In this document: in pieces, positions 24,720 through 34,660 of the stretch
Position numbering within the stretch: the stretch's first letter is position 1
Layout of the letters: each line of letters starts with the position of its first letter
Position numbers and translations under genes: made by a program
Assembly (NCBI RefSeq): GCF_001298465.1
Contig: NZ_CP012541.1
Location: forward strand, 992,001 to 1,056,000
Length of the DNA: 64,000 nt
Source of the DNA: Campylobacter concisus
GTDB lineage: Bacteria > Campylobacterota > Campylobacteria > Campylobacterales > Campylobacteraceae
Direction: 5' to 3'
Notes under the pieces: generated by a model
The model's database searches: none
Told to the model about the DNA's origin: nothing
Seen by the model: only the letters and a program-made list of their open reading frames with translations

Positions 24720-26087
24720 ATGAAAAGTTGTTACGTTTTTACAGACAAAAATTTAGCACATCTGCAAGAAATTATAGCTACAAAATTCAAAAAAGTTGAG
24801 ATTTTTAAGATAATCCCAGATGAAAACGATAAAAATAACTTAATAAATTCAAATGAAAAAGAATTTTTTCTAAAATTTATAGATAAATTTGAAGAGTTAA
24901 AAGCCAAAAGCGACTTCGTCATAGTCATTGGCTGTGAGGGCTTTAGTGTCTTTGGCAAAAGCGAGATAAATTTAAAGCTAGCTAGAAATTTAAACGCTCC
25001 AGTCTTTGACGAAAACGCAAGCGAGCTAAAAGCACTAAATCTAAACTCAAAGCTTCTAATCACAGATAATTTTGATGAAATTTTAAACTATCAAGCAGAT
25101 ATTATCACACCATTTAAATTTCAAAGCCTGCTTCTAAAAAGAGCCAAAACTGCAAACAAAACAGTTGTTTTGCCAGAGAGTGACGATGAGAGAATTTTAA
25201 AAGCAGCTCACATAGTATTAGAAAAAGATGCGGCAAATATCATTTTATTAGGACTTGAAAATGAAATTTCAAAAAAAGCGGCCGCTTGTGGGCTAAATCT
25301 AAGCAAAGCCAAAGTGATCAATCCAGAACAAAATGAGCTGACAGATGAATTTGCAAAGAAAATTTATGAGCTTAGAAAACATAAAGGTGTGGATGAAACT
25401 AAGGCAAATGCGCTTGCAAAAGATAAAATTTACTTTGCTACGATGCTAATTCATGAAGGCTTAGCCGATGCCTTGGTAAGTGGCGCTACAATGAGCACGG
25501 CTGATACGATCCGCCCAGCCTTGCAGATAATAAAAACAAAGCCAAATGTAAGCGTGGTAAGTGGGGCATTTTTCATGGCGCTTGAAGAAGAAATTTTGCT
25601 TTTTGCCGACTGTGCCGTCACGCCAAATCCAAGCGCAGATGAGCTAGCTAGCATCACACTAAGTAGCGCTCAAACGGCAAATGCCTTTGGCCTTAGTCCA
25701 AAGATCGCCATGCTAAGCTACTCTACAGCTGAGAGTGGAAGTGGACCTGATGTGGAATTTGTAAAAGAAGCTGCTAAAAAAGCTAGCGAGCTTGATGCAA
25801 ATTTAAAAATCGCAGCGCCAATTCAGTTTGACGCAGCAGTTGATCTAAGTGTGGCTAGCAAAAAGATGCCAAATTCCGATGTCGCAGGGCATGCAAATGT
25901 ATTTATCTTTCCAAATTTAAACTGCGGAAACATCTGCTATAAAGCGGTTCAGCGAAGTGCAAATGCCCTAGCTGTGGGTCCAATACTTCAAGGATTAAAA
26001 AAGCCAGTTAACGACCTAAGTCGCGGTTGCCTCGTTGAAGACGTGGTAAATACTATCTTAATTAGCGCCATACAAGCAGGAGAATAA
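24720..26087 (+). CDS. pta: Phosphate acetyltransferase
   Basis: Pta converts acetyl-CoA and phosphate to acetyl phosphate, which AckA uses to make ATP and acetate. The catalytic PTA_PTB domain covers residues about 130-455, beginning [17 protein letters not shown] and containing [23 protein letters not shown] and [20 protein letters not shown]. The N-terminal 125 residues look like a reduced form of the regulatory domain of long Pta proteins and lack a recognisable P-loop. The gene is separated from ackA by one base. A possible -10, TAGAAT, lies at 24684-24689. Confidence 0.94.
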   Translation: MKSCYVFTDKNLAHLQEIIATKFKKVEIFKIIPDENDKNNLINSNEKEFFLKFIDKFEELKAKSDFVIVIGCEGFSVFGKSEINLKLARNLNAPVFDENASELKALNLNSKLLITDNFDEILNYQADIITPFKFQSLLLKRAKTANKTVVLPESDDERILKAAHIVLEKDAANIILLGLENEISKKAAACGLNLSKAKVINPEQNELTDEFAKKIYELRKHKGVDETKANALAKDKIYFATMLIHEGLADALVSGATMSTADTIRPALQIIKTKPNVSVVSGAFFMALEEEILLFADCAVTPNPSADELASITLSSAQTANAFGLSPKIAMLSYSTAESGSGPDVEFVKEAAKKASELDANLKIAAPIQFDAAVDLSVASKKMPNSDVAGHANVFIFPNLNCGNICYKAVQRSANALAVGPILQGLKKPVNDLSRGCLVEDVVNTILISAIQAGE

Positions 26088-26088
26088 T

Positions 26089-27285
26089 ATGAGAATTTTG
26101 GTTTTAAACTCGGGTAGTAGCTCAATAAAATTTCAACTTTTTGCAATGGATACAAAAACCAGTCTAGCAAGCGGTCTAGTTGAGCAAATCGGTAGCTCCA
26201 GCTCAAGAGCGGTACTAAAAGCAAATGGCGAAACCTACGAGATAAAACGCTTTATAAAAGACCACCATGACGGACTTGAGGCGATGAACGAGCTCTTTGT
26301 CACTTCACACACCCTGCACGATCTAAGTGAGCTTGATGGTATCGGACATAGGATAGTTCACGGCGGCGAGAGCTTTTTTAGCTCAATGATCGTTGATGAG
26401 AGCGTCATCAAAAAGATCGAGGAGATAAGTCCGCTTGCCCCACTTCACAATCCAGGACATCTAGCAGGCATCAAAAATGCGATGAAAGAGAGCAAAAACG
26501 TACCTCACGTGGTCGTTTTTGACACGGTATTTCATCAAAGTATGCCAGAGTATGCCTACCGCTACGCCCTACCCTACGACGTCTGCAAGACTCATCACAT
26601 CAGAAAATACGGCTTTCACGGCACTTCGCATAGATACGTCTGCAAGCAAGCGGCTAAAATGCTTGGCATAGAATTTGATAAATTTAATGCCATCTCACTT
26701 CATCTAGGAAATGGCGCCTCGGCCTGTGCGGTACAAAACGGCAAAAGTATCGATACCTCGATGGGGCTTAGCCCACTTGAAGGGCTCATAATGGGTACAA
26801 GAAGCGGCGATATGGACCCAGCTGTGGTCATTTACTTGCTAAATATCGGCGTTTTAAAGTGGAACGAGATCGATAACTTTTTAAACAAAAAAAGCGGACT
26901 TTTTGGAATTTGTGGCTCAAGTGACATGAGAGAGGTTGTGGCTAAAATGCAAAAAGATGAGCGAGCAAAGCTTGCATTTGAGATGTTTTGCTACCGAGTA
27001 AAAAAATATATTGGCTCATATTACGCCATTTTAGGACGCGTTGATGCACTTATATTTACCGGTGGTATCGGCGAAAATGCACCAAATACAAGGCAAAAAA
27101 TTTGTGACGAATTAAAACATCTTGGCATTCACATAAATCACGATCTAAATTTCCAAGACATGCGAGGCGAGAGATGCATAGACGGGGATGGCGCTAAGAT
27201 AAAAACGCTCATCATCCCAACAAACGAAGAGCTAGAAATCGCGATAGAAACGGCTAGAGTAATAAAAGAGAGCAAAGCCAAATAA
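26089..27285 (+). CDS. ackA: Acetate kinase
   Basis: AckA catalyses reversible transfer of phosphate from acetyl phosphate to ADP. The 398-residue length is typical. The sequence opens [18 protein letters not shown], the ASKHA signature 1 with the conserved Asn and Ser residues. Later motifs are [32 protein letters not shown] with the catalytic histidine, [10 protein letters not shown] and [10 protein letters not shown]. It forms an operon with pta. Together they allow substrate-level ATP formation and excretion of acetate, or acetate uptake in reverse. Confidence 0.96.
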   Translation: MRILVLNSGSSSIKFQLFAMDTKTSLASGLVEQIGSSSSRAVLKANGETYEIKRFIKDHHDGLEAMNELFVTSHTLHDLSELDGIGHRIVHGGESFFSSMIVDESVIKKIEEISPLAPLHNPGHLAGIKNAMKESKNVPHVVVFDTVFHQSMPEYAYRYALPYDVCKTHHIRKYGFHGTSHRYVCKQAAKMLGIEFDKFNAISLHLGNGASACAVQNGKSIDTSMGLSPLEGLIMGTRSGDMDPAVVIYLLNIGVLKWNEIDNFLNKKSGLFGICGSSDMREVVAKMQKDERAKLAFEMFCYRVKKYIGSYYAILGRVDALIFTGGIGENAPNTRQKICDELKHLGIHINHDLNFQDMRGERCIDGDGAKIKTLIIPTNEELEIAIETARVIKESKAK

Positions 27286-27374
27286 ATAGATGTTTAAGCC
27301 AGACTTGATATATAAATTTTAAGCCTAATTAGTTTTAAAATAGAATTAGCATTATTTTTAGGTTATAAGATAAA

Positions 27375-27406
27375 AAGCTTTTGCGATTTTAAGCTCGCAA
27401 AAGCTT
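27375..27406. terminator. Bidirectional terminator between ackA and lpxD
   Basis: Perfect 12-bp arms AAGCTTTTGCGA (27375-27386) and TCGCAAAAGCTT (27395-27406) enclose an 8-base loop between two convergent genes. On the minus strand a TTTTTATC run follows, suiting lpxD. On the plus strand a weaker T-run follows. Confidence 0.8.
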
Positions 27407-27410
27407 GCAA

Positions 27411-28367
27411 TCAATTTTTCTTAAAAAATCTCAAAATTTTTGCTTGGAGTTTAAACTGATCTGAAAGCTCCATTATTGGATAAGCTCCGGCGTATTTTTT
27501 GCCGCCAGGCAGGTCTTTGCTAACACCGCCGCGTGCAGCGATCTGTGCAAAGTCACCCACTTTTACATGACCAGCTGAGCCGCTTTGACCGCCCATTACG
27601 ACGTTTCTGCCTAGCACTGTTGAGCCAGCAAGGCCAGTTTGTGAGACGATTAGGCAGCCATTTCCAAGCTCGCAGTTGTGGCCTATTTGAACGAGATTGT
27701 CTATCTTTGTGTAGTTTGCGATCATCGTGCTTTCAAAAACGCCACGATCTATCGTCGTGCAAGCGCCGATCTCAACAAAATCACCTAAAACAACATTGCC
27801 ATTGTGATAAATTTTTACATGCTCGCCAGTTTTTGTATGTGCATAGCCAAAGCCATCGCTGCCTATAACGCAGTTTGCCAGCAGATGGCACTCATTGCCG
27901 ATGACGCAGTCGTTGTAGATGACTACATTTGGATGGATGATGCAGTTTTTGCCTATAGTTACGTTATCGCCCAAAAATGCTCCAGCCATTACTACCGTAT
28001 TTTCGCCAACACTAACATTTGAGCCTATGTAGACATTTGGCATTATCTTTGCACTCTTAGCGATATTTGATGGCTTTGGCTCGCAAAAAAGCGGCTTAGC
28101 ATAATCTTTACTAAGCAAGGCAAATGCAAGGTGTGGATTATCACACACAAGTGCAACCATGCCAGCTGGTACCAAGCCTAAAAGCGATTTTGTCACCAAT
28201 ATGGCTCCAGCGTTTGATGTGCTTATAAATTTTGCATTCTTCTCGCCATCGCAGTATGTTAGCTCAGCTTTATTTGCATTTTTTAAAGAATTTAAGGCAA
28301 AAATTTCTATATCTTCTCCACTAAAAGTAGCATTTACTTTTGAGGCTATTTCACTTAGTTTCATCAT
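27411..28367 (-). CDS. lpxD: UDP-3-O-acylglucosamine N-acyltransferase LpxD
   Basis: LpxD adds the N-linked hydroxyacyl chain to UDP-3-O-acylglucosamine in lipid A synthesis. The 318-residue protein has an N-terminal uridine-binding domain (residues 1-95), then a left-handed beta-helix of hexapeptide repeats from about residue 105 (for example VYIGSNVSVGENTVVMAGAF), and a C-terminal helix. The catalytic histidine is probably in QIGHNCELGNG. It is 318 rather than about 340 residues, common in this group. It overlaps ilvH by 4 bp, an operon link between branched-chain amino acid and lipid A genes. Confidence 0.94.
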   Translation of the reverse strand: MMKLSEIASKVNATFSGEDIEIFALNSLKNANKAELTYCDGEKNAKFISTSNAGAILVTKSLLGLVPAGMVALVCDNPHLAFALLSKDYAKPLFCEPKPSNIAKSAKIMPNVYIGSNVSVGENTVVMAGAFLGDNVTIGKNCIIHPNVVIYNDCVIGNECHLLANCVIGSDGFGYAHTKTGEHVKIYHNGNVVLGDFVEIGACTTIDRGVFESTMIANYTKIDNLVQIGHNCELGNGCLIVSQTGLAGSTVLGRNVVMGGQSGSAGHVKVGDFAQIAARGGVSKDLPGGKKYAGAYPIMELSDQFKLQAKILRFFKKN

Positions 28368-28831
28368 ATATCCATTATCACAGATCCGCCACGTACGACG
28401 TCAACTGGGTTAAATTTCTTTATCGATTTTAAAAAGCTCTCGATCCTACTCGCATCGTCAGCCACCATGACAACGATGTAGTTTTCGTTTGTATTTGTGA
28501 CGATGCCATTGTACGACTTTAGTATCGCCTCAAGACCGGCAAAATTTTCACCAAGTGGAATTTTCACAAGAGCCATCTCTTTTTCGACAAATTCGCCACT
28601 TTCTATGACTTTATACGTTGGTATGAGCTTGTGAAGCTGTTTTACGATCTGCTCTAAAACTCTCTCATCGCCACTTGTTACGATACTTAGCCTTGAGAAG
28701 TTGCTCTCAGGTATTGGAGCAACGGTTAGTGTATCGATATTGTAGCCCCTGCCCGCAAAAAGTCCAGAAATTCTAGCCAAAACACCGTGTTCATTTAAAA
28801 CTATAACCGAAATCGTTCTTCTGATACTCAT
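28364..28831 (-). CDS. ilvH: Acetolactate synthase small (regulatory) subunit
   Basis: IlvH binds the catalytic IlvB subunit, raises its activity and confers feedback inhibition by valine. The 155-residue protein has an N-terminal ACT domain (RRTISVIVLNEHGVLARISGLFAGRGYNID) and a C-terminal ALS small-subunit domain. Its start overlaps the ilvB stop by 4 bp and its end overlaps lpxD by 4 bp, indicating strict cotranscription. Length and order match the normal IlvH/IlvN family. Confidence 0.95.
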   Translation of the reverse strand: MSIRRTISVIVLNEHGVLARISGLFAGRGYNIDTLTVAPIPESNFSRLSIVTSGDERVLEQIVKQLHKLIPTYKVIESGEFVEKEMALVKIPLGENFAGLEAILKSYNGIVTNTNENYIVVMVADDASRIESFLKSIKKFNPVDVVRGGSVIMDI

Positions 28832-30528
28832 TTATCTTCCTTGCTCTTTAATATCATATTATAAATCGCAGCTCCAGCTGGAACCATAGGAAGCACATCC
28901 TCAAAGCGGTCGATCCTAACGTCGATCATCGCTGATTTTTTGCTATCGATCGCTTCTTTTAAAGCCTTTCTAAACTCATCCTTACTCTTGCAAACAAAGC
29001 CAACTCCGCCAAATCCTTCAGCGATCTTTACAAAATCAGGCTGCAAGCTAAGATCAGTCGATGAGTAGCGTTTTTCATAAAAAAATGTCTGCCACTGGCG
29101 CACCATGCCCAAGAAGTTGTTGTTTAAAATGATGTTTATAACAGGCATATTTATCTCATGAGCCGTCATTAACTCTTGGATATTCATAAGTATTGAGCCA
29201 TCGCCTGTAAAATTTATAACAAGATTGTCTGGTTTTGCACATTTTGCGCCGATCGCTGCAGGGAGGCCAAATCCCATTGTGCCAAGTCCACCACTTGTGA
29301 CAAGCTGTCTTGCTCGGTTAAACGGATAAAACTGCGCCACCCACATTTGGTGCTGTCCGACATCTGTTGAGATTATCGCATCAGCTCCTGCTATCTTTGC
29401 GGTCTCTTCGATAACCCATTGCGGTTTTAAGACCTTGTCGCTATCTGTGTAGCCAAGTGGATTTAGTTTAGAATATCTATCTAAAATTTCTCTCCAAGGG
29501 GCGTAGTTTTCAGGCTTTGCATTGACTTCTTCATAAAGCTCAGTTAGCACGTTTGCAAGATCGCCAACGATTGGATAGTGGGCATTTATGATCTTTGAGA
29601 TGGAGCTTGGATCGATATCGATGTGGATAATCTTTGCATGTTTGGCAAACTCGTCCGTCCTGCCGGTGATCCTGTCACAAAATCTAGCTCCAAGCGAGAT
29701 GAGAAGGTCACACTCGCTAAGTGCCATATTTGAAGCGTAGCTACCATGCATACCTGCCATGCCTAAATTTAGCTCATCTTTTGCGTCAAGTACGCCAAGA
29801 GCCATCAGTGTCTCAACTGCTGGAATGCCTGTTTTTTGCATAAATTTACGGATGATATCGCTAGCTCCGGATGCTATCGCACCACCACCTATGTATAAAA
29901 GCGGTCTTTTTGCTTCATTTATCGCAACTGCTGCCTTTTTTATCTGTTTTGAGTTGCCTTTATAGGTCGGCTTGTAACTTGGAATAGAAATTTCTTTTGG
30001 ATATACAAAATCACCAAGCTTTGATGTTATATTTTTGGGAATGTCGATATGAACTGGTCCTGGGCGGCCTGACCTTGCGATATAAAAGGCCTCTTTTATA
30101 ATACGAGGCAGTTCCTCCACGCTATTTACTAAAAAATTGTGCTTGACGCATGGGCGTGAAATGCCGACCGCATCAATCTCTTGAAAAGCATCTGTACCGA
30201 TCATAAATGTTGGTACTTGACCACTTATAAGCACGATCGGTATGCTGTCACTATAAGCTGTTGCAAGGCCAGTAACAGCATTTGTAAAGCCAGGGCCACT
30301 TGTCACAAAAGCAACGCCAACTTTACCACTAACTCTAGCGTATCCATCGGCCGCATGAACGGCCGCTTGCTCGTGGCGAACCAAAACGTGTTTAAAATAA
30401 GTCTGCTTATATGTTTCGTCGTAGATATTTAAAGCTGCACCGCCAGGATAGCCAAAAACTATCTCAACGCCCTCTTCGTGCAAGGCCTCGCTTATCATCT
30501 GTGAACCAGAAATCTGTTTTATCATCAC
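28828..30528 (-). CDS. ilvB: Acetolactate synthase large (catalytic) subunit
   Basis: This TPP- and FAD-binding enzyme condenses two pyruvates, or pyruvate with 2-oxobutyrate, at the start of branched-chain amino acid synthesis. The 566-residue protein has the three usual domains. The N-terminal one carries the catalytic glutamate in RHEQAAVHAADGYAR near residue 52. The central one binds FAD. The C-terminal one has the TPP motif GDGSILMNIQELMTA ending in NIILNN. Two ATGs are adjacent at 30528 and 30525. A TATAAT box at 30556-30561 lies just upstream. Confidence 0.95.
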   Translation of the reverse strand: MMIKQISGSQMISEALHEEGVEIVFGYPGGAALNIYDETYKQTYFKHVLVRHEQAAVHAADGYARVSGKVGVAFVTSGPGFTNAVTGLATAYSDSIPIVLISGQVPTFMIGTDAFQEIDAVGISRPCVKHNFLVNSVEELPRIIKEAFYIARSGRPGPVHIDIPKNITSKLGDFVYPKEISIPSYKPTYKGNSKQIKKAAVAINEAKRPLLYIGGGAIASGASDIIRKFMQKTGIPAVETLMALGVLDAKDELNLGMAGMHGSYASNMALSECDLLISLGARFCDRITGRTDEFAKHAKIIHIDIDPSSISKIINAHYPIVGDLANVLTELYEEVNAKPENYAPWREILDRYSKLNPLGYTDSDKVLKPQWVIEETAKIAGADAIISTDVGQHQMWVAQFYPFNRARQLVTSGGLGTMGFGLPAAIGAKCAKPDNLVINFTGDGSILMNIQELMTAHEINMPVINIILNNNFLGMVRQWQTFFYEKRYSSTDLSLQPDFVKIAEGFGGVGFVCKSKDEFRKALKEAIDSKKSAMIDVRIDRFEDVLPMVPAGAAIYNMILKSKEDK

Positions 30529-30555
30529 TTTAGCCTTTTGATAAATTTATCGCAG

Positions 30556-30561
30556 ATTATA
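30556..30561 (-). promoter_or_regulatory. -10 element for ilvB-ilvH-lpxD
   Basis: A perfect TATAAT on the minus strand sits about 28 bp before the ilvB start, in a GGGATATAATC context. Its position fits the promoter of this three-gene operon with a short leader. Confidence 0.5.
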
Positions 30562-30760
30562 TCCCAAAGCATTTTAAATCCATTTTAACTTTCTAGCGAA
30601 TTTTAGGTATTGCTTTGATTTTATTGAAAAATTTTTAACCAGTTTAGAAGAATAATACAAAATATTTTACATAAAATTAAACATATTATTTTTAGTAAAA
30701 TTGATAAATTTAAGTGAGCAAAGACTATAAAATTTTAAGAGCTAAAACTCATTTGTATAA

Positions 30761-30799
30761 ATTTTAGGCTTAATTTTTTAATTAAAATAAGCCTAAAAT
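30761..30799 (-). terminator. Terminator of the operon ending in selU
   Basis: Perfect 12-base arms ATTTTAGGCTTA (30761-30772) and TAAGCCTAAAAT (30788-30799) overlap the selU stop codon. Downstream on the minus strand the sequence is A/T-rich. The 260 bp between this hairpin and ilvB otherwise contain no gene. Confidence 0.75.
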
Positions 30800-31800
30800 T
30801 TTGCTTCATTTTTTATATCATTTAGCTTTTTAACGGCTTCGTCAAAGTTATCAGATTTTATGAAAACATTAATATTTTCATTTTTTTTATAGACCTTGTC
30901 ATAGTATTTTGTGAGTAAAATTTCAGCTACTTTGGCGATGTCATTTTCATTAAATTTAGCCACAGCTTCATCTCTAGCTTTTTTATCGATAAATGGTGAA
31001 ATTTTCTTCATACACTCGTCAAAAAAGGCTTTATCCACACTTTTATAGTCATCTACTATACAAGAAATTCTTTTTTCTAAACTTGCACTTACTTCGACAT
31101 TTATGCCACTACGCATCGCCTCATAAAGGCTCTTTGGCAAGCTTAATGAGCCTATTCTTCTACTTTCGCCCTCAATAAAGCAAATTTCATCTTTTAGCGT
31201 GATGAGCTTTTCAAACAACGCATCTTCAAAGCTTTTTTGGCTTGGCTGCGCGCCATTTATCGCCCCAAAGACAGATCCTAAATGATTTGCCATAGCTTCA
31301 AGGTCTATTGACGGGCTTAGAGTCCTTATTAGCTTACTTTTATAGCAGCCAGTATTTCCAAAAAAAGTGATAAATTTTGTACTCAAAGGTCGATTTAGAA
31401 ATTCTAAAACATGATTTCTATAAGCTTTATAACCGCCACTAAGTCTAAAAACTCTATATCCTATCATGCTTAGCACATAGCCAACAGAATTTGATCTAAG
31501 CCCGCCTTTAGCGCAGTAGATGCCAATAGCTGAACCAACCTTGGCTCTTTTATAAACCTCATCAATGATATTTTGTAAATTTTTGCAGATATACTTTGCA
31601 CCAAGACTCTTTGCTAGGGATCTATCGCTTTTATAGAGCGTGCCTACCTCTTTATGTTCTGCATCATTTAAAGCATATAAATTTATGGCATCTTTTATGT
31701 GTGAATATAAAAATTCATGTGGCGATCTTGCGTCTATTAAAATTTCAAAAGAGCTTCTTTTCTCTAGCCACTGCTCTACATCAAGCTCAAATAACGGCAC
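30793..31800 (-). CDS. selU: tRNA 2-selenouridine synthase SelU (MnmH)
   Basis: SelU replaces sulfur with selenium in the wobble 2-thiouridine of certain tRNAs, using selenophosphate. The 335-residue protein has an N-terminal rhodanese domain with catalytic C96 in YCAKGGLRS, then SGGYKAYRNHVL and a nucleotide-binding domain. The P-loop reads GNTGCYKS (148-155), so the glycine normally before the lysine is tyrosine. Whether this weakens nucleotide binding is unknown. It overlaps the HIT gene by 14 bp. A selD gene would have to be elsewhere. Confidence 0.85.
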   Translation of the reverse strand: MPLFELDVEQWLEKRSSFEILIDARSPHEFLYSHIKDAINLYALNDAEHKEVGTLYKSDRSLAKSLGAKYICKNLQNIIDEVYKRAKVGSAIGIYCAKGGLRSNSVGYVLSMIGYRVFRLSGGYKAYRNHVLEFLNRPLSTKFITFFGNTGCYKSKLIRTLSPSIDLEAMANHLGSVFGAINGAQPSQKSFEDALFEKLITLKDEICFIEGESRRIGSLSLPKSLYEAMRSGINVEVSASLEKRISCIVDDYKSVDKAFFDECMKKISPFIDKKARDEAVAKFNENDIAKVAEILLTKYYDKVYKKNENINVFIKSDNFDEAVKKLNDIKNEAKF

Positions 31801-32269
31801 TAAATGCCTTTTTTAGTTTCTCAAAAAGTGGATGAAATGGCGTGCCATTTACTCTCACATCAGAGATAGTGGTTATAAAATTTGTATCTCCGCTCCACCT
31901 TGGCACAAGGTGATAATGCACGTGCTCAGCTATGCCAGCTCCTGCGGCCTTGCCTAAATTCATACCTATATTTACGCCATTAGCATAAAGCTCTTTTTTT
32001 AAAATTTCAACTCCAAGCCTTACAAATTTACTCATCTCAAACCAAGTCTGCTCATCAAGCTCTTCGATCTTATCGGTATGCTGATTTGGTATTATCATAA
32101 AATGTCCTGGAGAATACGGATATAAATTCATAATCCCAAAACAATGCTTGGCTCGAAAGAGTACGCCATTTTTATCATCATCGTCTGAGTTTATAACATC
32201 ACAAAAAACACAGCTATCTTTTTTAGCACTAAAGTATTCGCTTCTCCAAGGGGCACAAAGGTGCTGCAT
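31787..32269 (-). CDS. HIT family nucleotide hydrolase or transferase
   Basis: This 160-residue histidine-triad protein has the motif HVHYHLVPRW at about residues 116-125 and an N-terminal CVFC pair that, with histidines, can bind zinc as in the Ap4A phosphorylase-like HIT branch. Such proteins hydrolyse or transfer nucleoside phosphate groups, but the substrate cannot be told from sequence. It overlaps trpC by one base and selU by 14 bp, so it is translated within a tight operon with genes of unrelated function. Confidence 0.88.
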   Translation of the reverse strand: MQHLCAPWRSEYFSAKKDSCVFCDVINSDDDDKNGVLFRAKHCFGIMNLYPYSPGHFMIIPNQHTDKIEELDEQTWFEMSKFVRLGVEILKKELYANGVNIGMNLGKAAGAGIAEHVHYHLVPRWSGDTNFITTISDVRVNGTPFHPLFEKLKKAFSAVI

Positions 32270-33054
32270 TACTCGCCCTCCTTTATCTTTTTGACGGCAT
32301 TTTTTATATCATCTTGTCTCATAAAATGCTCTCCTATCAAGAAAACATCTACGCCTATTTTGCTTAGCTGCTTAAGCTGCTCGTGCTCATAAAGACCGCT
32401 TTCAGCGACTATTATCTTGCCATTTGGTAAAAGCGGTATGAGCTTCTCACAAAGGCTCATATCCATCGTAAAATCATCTAAATTTCTGTGATTTATACCT
32501 ATTATATTTGCTCCTGCAAAGATAGCCTTTTTCACATCACTCGCGTCGTGAGTTTCAACCAAAACCTCAAGCCCTAAATGATGAGCGTAGCCTAAAAGCT
32601 CTTTTAGCTCGTTTTGAGTTAATGCTTTTGCGATGAGCAAGATAAAGTCCGCCCCATAAACAAGAGCTTCTAGAATTTGATACTTATCAACGATAAAATC
32701 TTTTCTAAGGATCGGCCTTGATGCATAGCGGCGGACTTGAGTGATATATTCAATGTCGCCCTTAAACCAATGTGGTTCAGTCAAGATACTAAAAGCATTT
32801 GCGTATTCTTCATACTCCTGGGCTATTTTTATCGGCTCAAAGTCTTCTCTTATCACACCTTTGCTTGGGCTTGCTTTTTTGATCTCGGCTATAATTTTTA
32901 TCGGCTCATTTTGACTTGCTCTAAGTGCGCTTAAAACATCTCTTGGTACGTATGGGTTATATGCTAGTGAGCGACCAAGCCACTCCTCAGGGAAATCTGC
33001 TTTTCTTTTCGCAAGATCATCTTTAGTTTTTTTTATTATCTCATCAAGTATCAT
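32269..33054 (-). CDS. trpC: Indole-3-glycerol phosphate synthase
   Basis: TrpC closes the indole ring, turning carboxyphenylaminodeoxyribulose phosphate into indole-3-glycerol phosphate in tryptophan synthesis. The 261-residue TIM-barrel protein has [15 protein letters not shown], with the catalytic lysine and phosphate-binding Ser. [28 protein letters not shown] and [12 protein letters not shown] follow in family order. It is a single-domain form without fused TrpF. No other trp genes are nearby. It overlaps the TPR gene upstream by 4 bp. Confidence 0.95.
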   Translation of the reverse strand: MILDEIIKKTKDDLAKRKADFPEEWLGRSLAYNPYVPRDVLSALRASQNEPIKIIAEIKKASPSKGVIREDFEPIKIAQEYEEYANAFSILTEPHWFKGDIEYITQVRRYASRPILRKDFIVDKYQILEALVYGADFILLIAKALTQNELKELLGYAHHLGLEVLVETHDASDVKKAIFAGANIIGINHRNLDDFTMDMSLCEKLIPLLPNGKIIVAESGLYEHEQLKQLSKIGVDVFLIGEHFMRQDDIKNAVKKIKEGE

Positions 33055-34316
33055 TTTTTAAGCCTTTTATTTAGATTTATTATACAGCGCTCTATTAGGT
33101 GCAAATGCTCTTTTGCTTCTTTTGAAGTCCTAAAATCAACATCTTTCATCGCGTGCTGCATAATACTTTTTGCCTTTTTGCACTCACCAAGCTTAAAATA
33201 TCCCCACGCTAGCGAATCCTCATAATAAGGCGACTCAGGCGAGATGGCAAGTGCCTTTTGCACAAGCTCTATACCCTTTCTAGGATCTATATCATGATCT
33301 ATCAGTAAGTAGCCATAATAGTTAAAAAACATATCATTTTCTAGCTTTGGCACGCTAGCTTCAAATTTATCTAAAATTTCAGCCATTTTTTGTTCGTTCA
33401 AGGTATCTTTATTCATTTCGTATTCGTAAATCGCGGCTTTTGCTAAAAAATTTAAATCCCTGCTATCGTTATAAATTTTAACAGCAAGTATGTATGCATC
33501 GCCAAAATTACTAGTCGCCGCATAAAGATCCATAAGCGCCATATCGTTGTAGCTATATTTTTTTAAAATTTCAATTGCTGCTTTGTAATTTTTATCATAG
33601 ATAAAAAACTGCACGATCTTATCAAGATAAGAAGTATCGTGATTTAGTTCATAAAGCTCTTCAAATAGTTCGATCACTTTTGGGAAATTTCTTTGCTGGG
33701 AGTAAATTTCAGCCAAAAGCTCGCAAGTCTTTAGCGTGCAACCTTGTTCATCTTTAAATTTCTCAAGATATTTTGTAGCATCTTTTATCTTATCCATGCG
33801 ATTTATCAAAATATCAACGATACGGAGCAAATTTTCTTCTTCTTGCTTTAGAGAGTAAGCCTCTTCAAAGTATTTTAGCGCAGTCGTTGTTTCATTTTGC
33901 ATCATACAAATAGTGCCAAGCATAAGTAAATTTTGAGCATTTGGCTCTTTTGTGGCTAGCTCTTGCATCAAATTTTTAGCCTCATTTAGCTTTGAGAAAT
34001 TTACTAAATTTGCGATCTTTATACGGATAAAATCGCTGTCGTCTTTTAAGCTTTTTTCGCCTTCATTTATCAAAGCGTCTAAATTTTCATTTTTTGTAGC
34101 AAAGGCGAGTTTGATCGCCTCTTTTAAATAAGCTTTTTGATTTGTATCTTTAAAAATGTTTGAGTAAGTTTGAATGCTAGCATTCACATCTCCGCTATCT
34201 TGAAACAATAAAGCCTGCATTAGACGTAAATTTATACTTTTATTATCGTCAGCCAAAAGCAGCTGCGAGTTAAAAAATACGCTCATAAAAAATACTAAAA
34301 TTTTACGCCAATACAT
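33051..34316 (-). CDS. Exported TPR repeat protein
   Basis: The 421-residue protein starts with a signal peptide ([15 protein letters not shown], cleavage near residue 23), so it probably acts in the periplasm. The rest is helical with repeated tetratricopeptide-like units, for example [20 protein letters not shown] and [20 protein letters not shown]-type segments. TPR proteins mediate protein-protein contacts in envelope assembly; no specific partner is evident. It overlaps the YkgJ gene by 22 bp upstream and trpC by 4 bp downstream. The family is conserved in Campylobacter but I know no proven function. Confidence 0.8.
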   Translation of the reverse strand: MYWRKILVFFMSVFFNSQLLLADDNKSINLRLMQALLFQDSGDVNASIQTYSNIFKDTNQKAYLKEAIKLAFATKNENLDALINEGEKSLKDDSDFIRIKIANLVNFSKLNEAKNLMQELATKEPNAQNLLMLGTICMMQNETTTALKYFEEAYSLKQEEENLLRIVDILINRMDKIKDATKYLEKFKDEQGCTLKTCELLAEIYSQQRNFPKVIELFEELYELNHDTSYLDKIVQFFIYDKNYKAAIEILKKYSYNDMALMDLYAATSNFGDAYILAVKIYNDSRDLNFLAKAAIYEYEMNKDTLNEQKMAEILDKFEASVPKLENDMFFNYYGYLLIDHDIDPRKGIELVQKALAISPESPYYEDSLAWGYFKLGECKKAKSIMQHAMKDVDFRTSKEAKEHLHLIERCIINLNKRLKK

Positions 34317-34660
34317 TCTGCTTTTAGCTCCTTTAAATTTTTTTTAAAATAATTCCAAAACGGAAAAGTCCTACACTGCTGTGGCCTTAGCTCATAAACT
34401 GAGCAGTTTTTATTTTTTTCATCAAAAAATATGCAAGCAAAGCCATCCTCATAAGGCTTCTCTTTTATGCTACACCTTAGCCCAACTCTTATTAAAAACT
34501 GCTTTTCAAACTCATCTTTACTCATATGAAATGCGGTGCAAAATTTTGAAATTTCTTCTTCATTTATCCAGATATACCCACTCTCTCCGGTACAACACTT
34601 GCCACCACAGCTCTCGCAAAAGCTAGCATCAAACTCATAACTAAAACCTTGTACTTTCAC
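34295..34660 (-). CDS. YkgJ family cysteine cluster protein
   Basis: This small protein (121 aa) has the cysteine pattern of the YkgJ/zinc-iron chelating family: CESCGGKCC at about residues 15-23, and later CSIKEK, CIFF, NCSVYELRPQQC. The family is thought to bind a metal ion, possibly iron or zinc, but its role is unknown. It overlaps the methyltransferase gene by 4 bp and the TPR gene by 22 bp, so it is part of the long minus-strand operon here. Confidence 0.88.
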   Translation of the reverse strand: MKVQGFSYEFDASFCESCGGKCCTGESGYIWINEEEISKFCTAFHMSKDEFEKQFLIRVGLRCSIKEKPYEDGFACIFFDEKNKNCSVYELRPQQCRTFPFWNYFKKNLKELKAECIGVKF

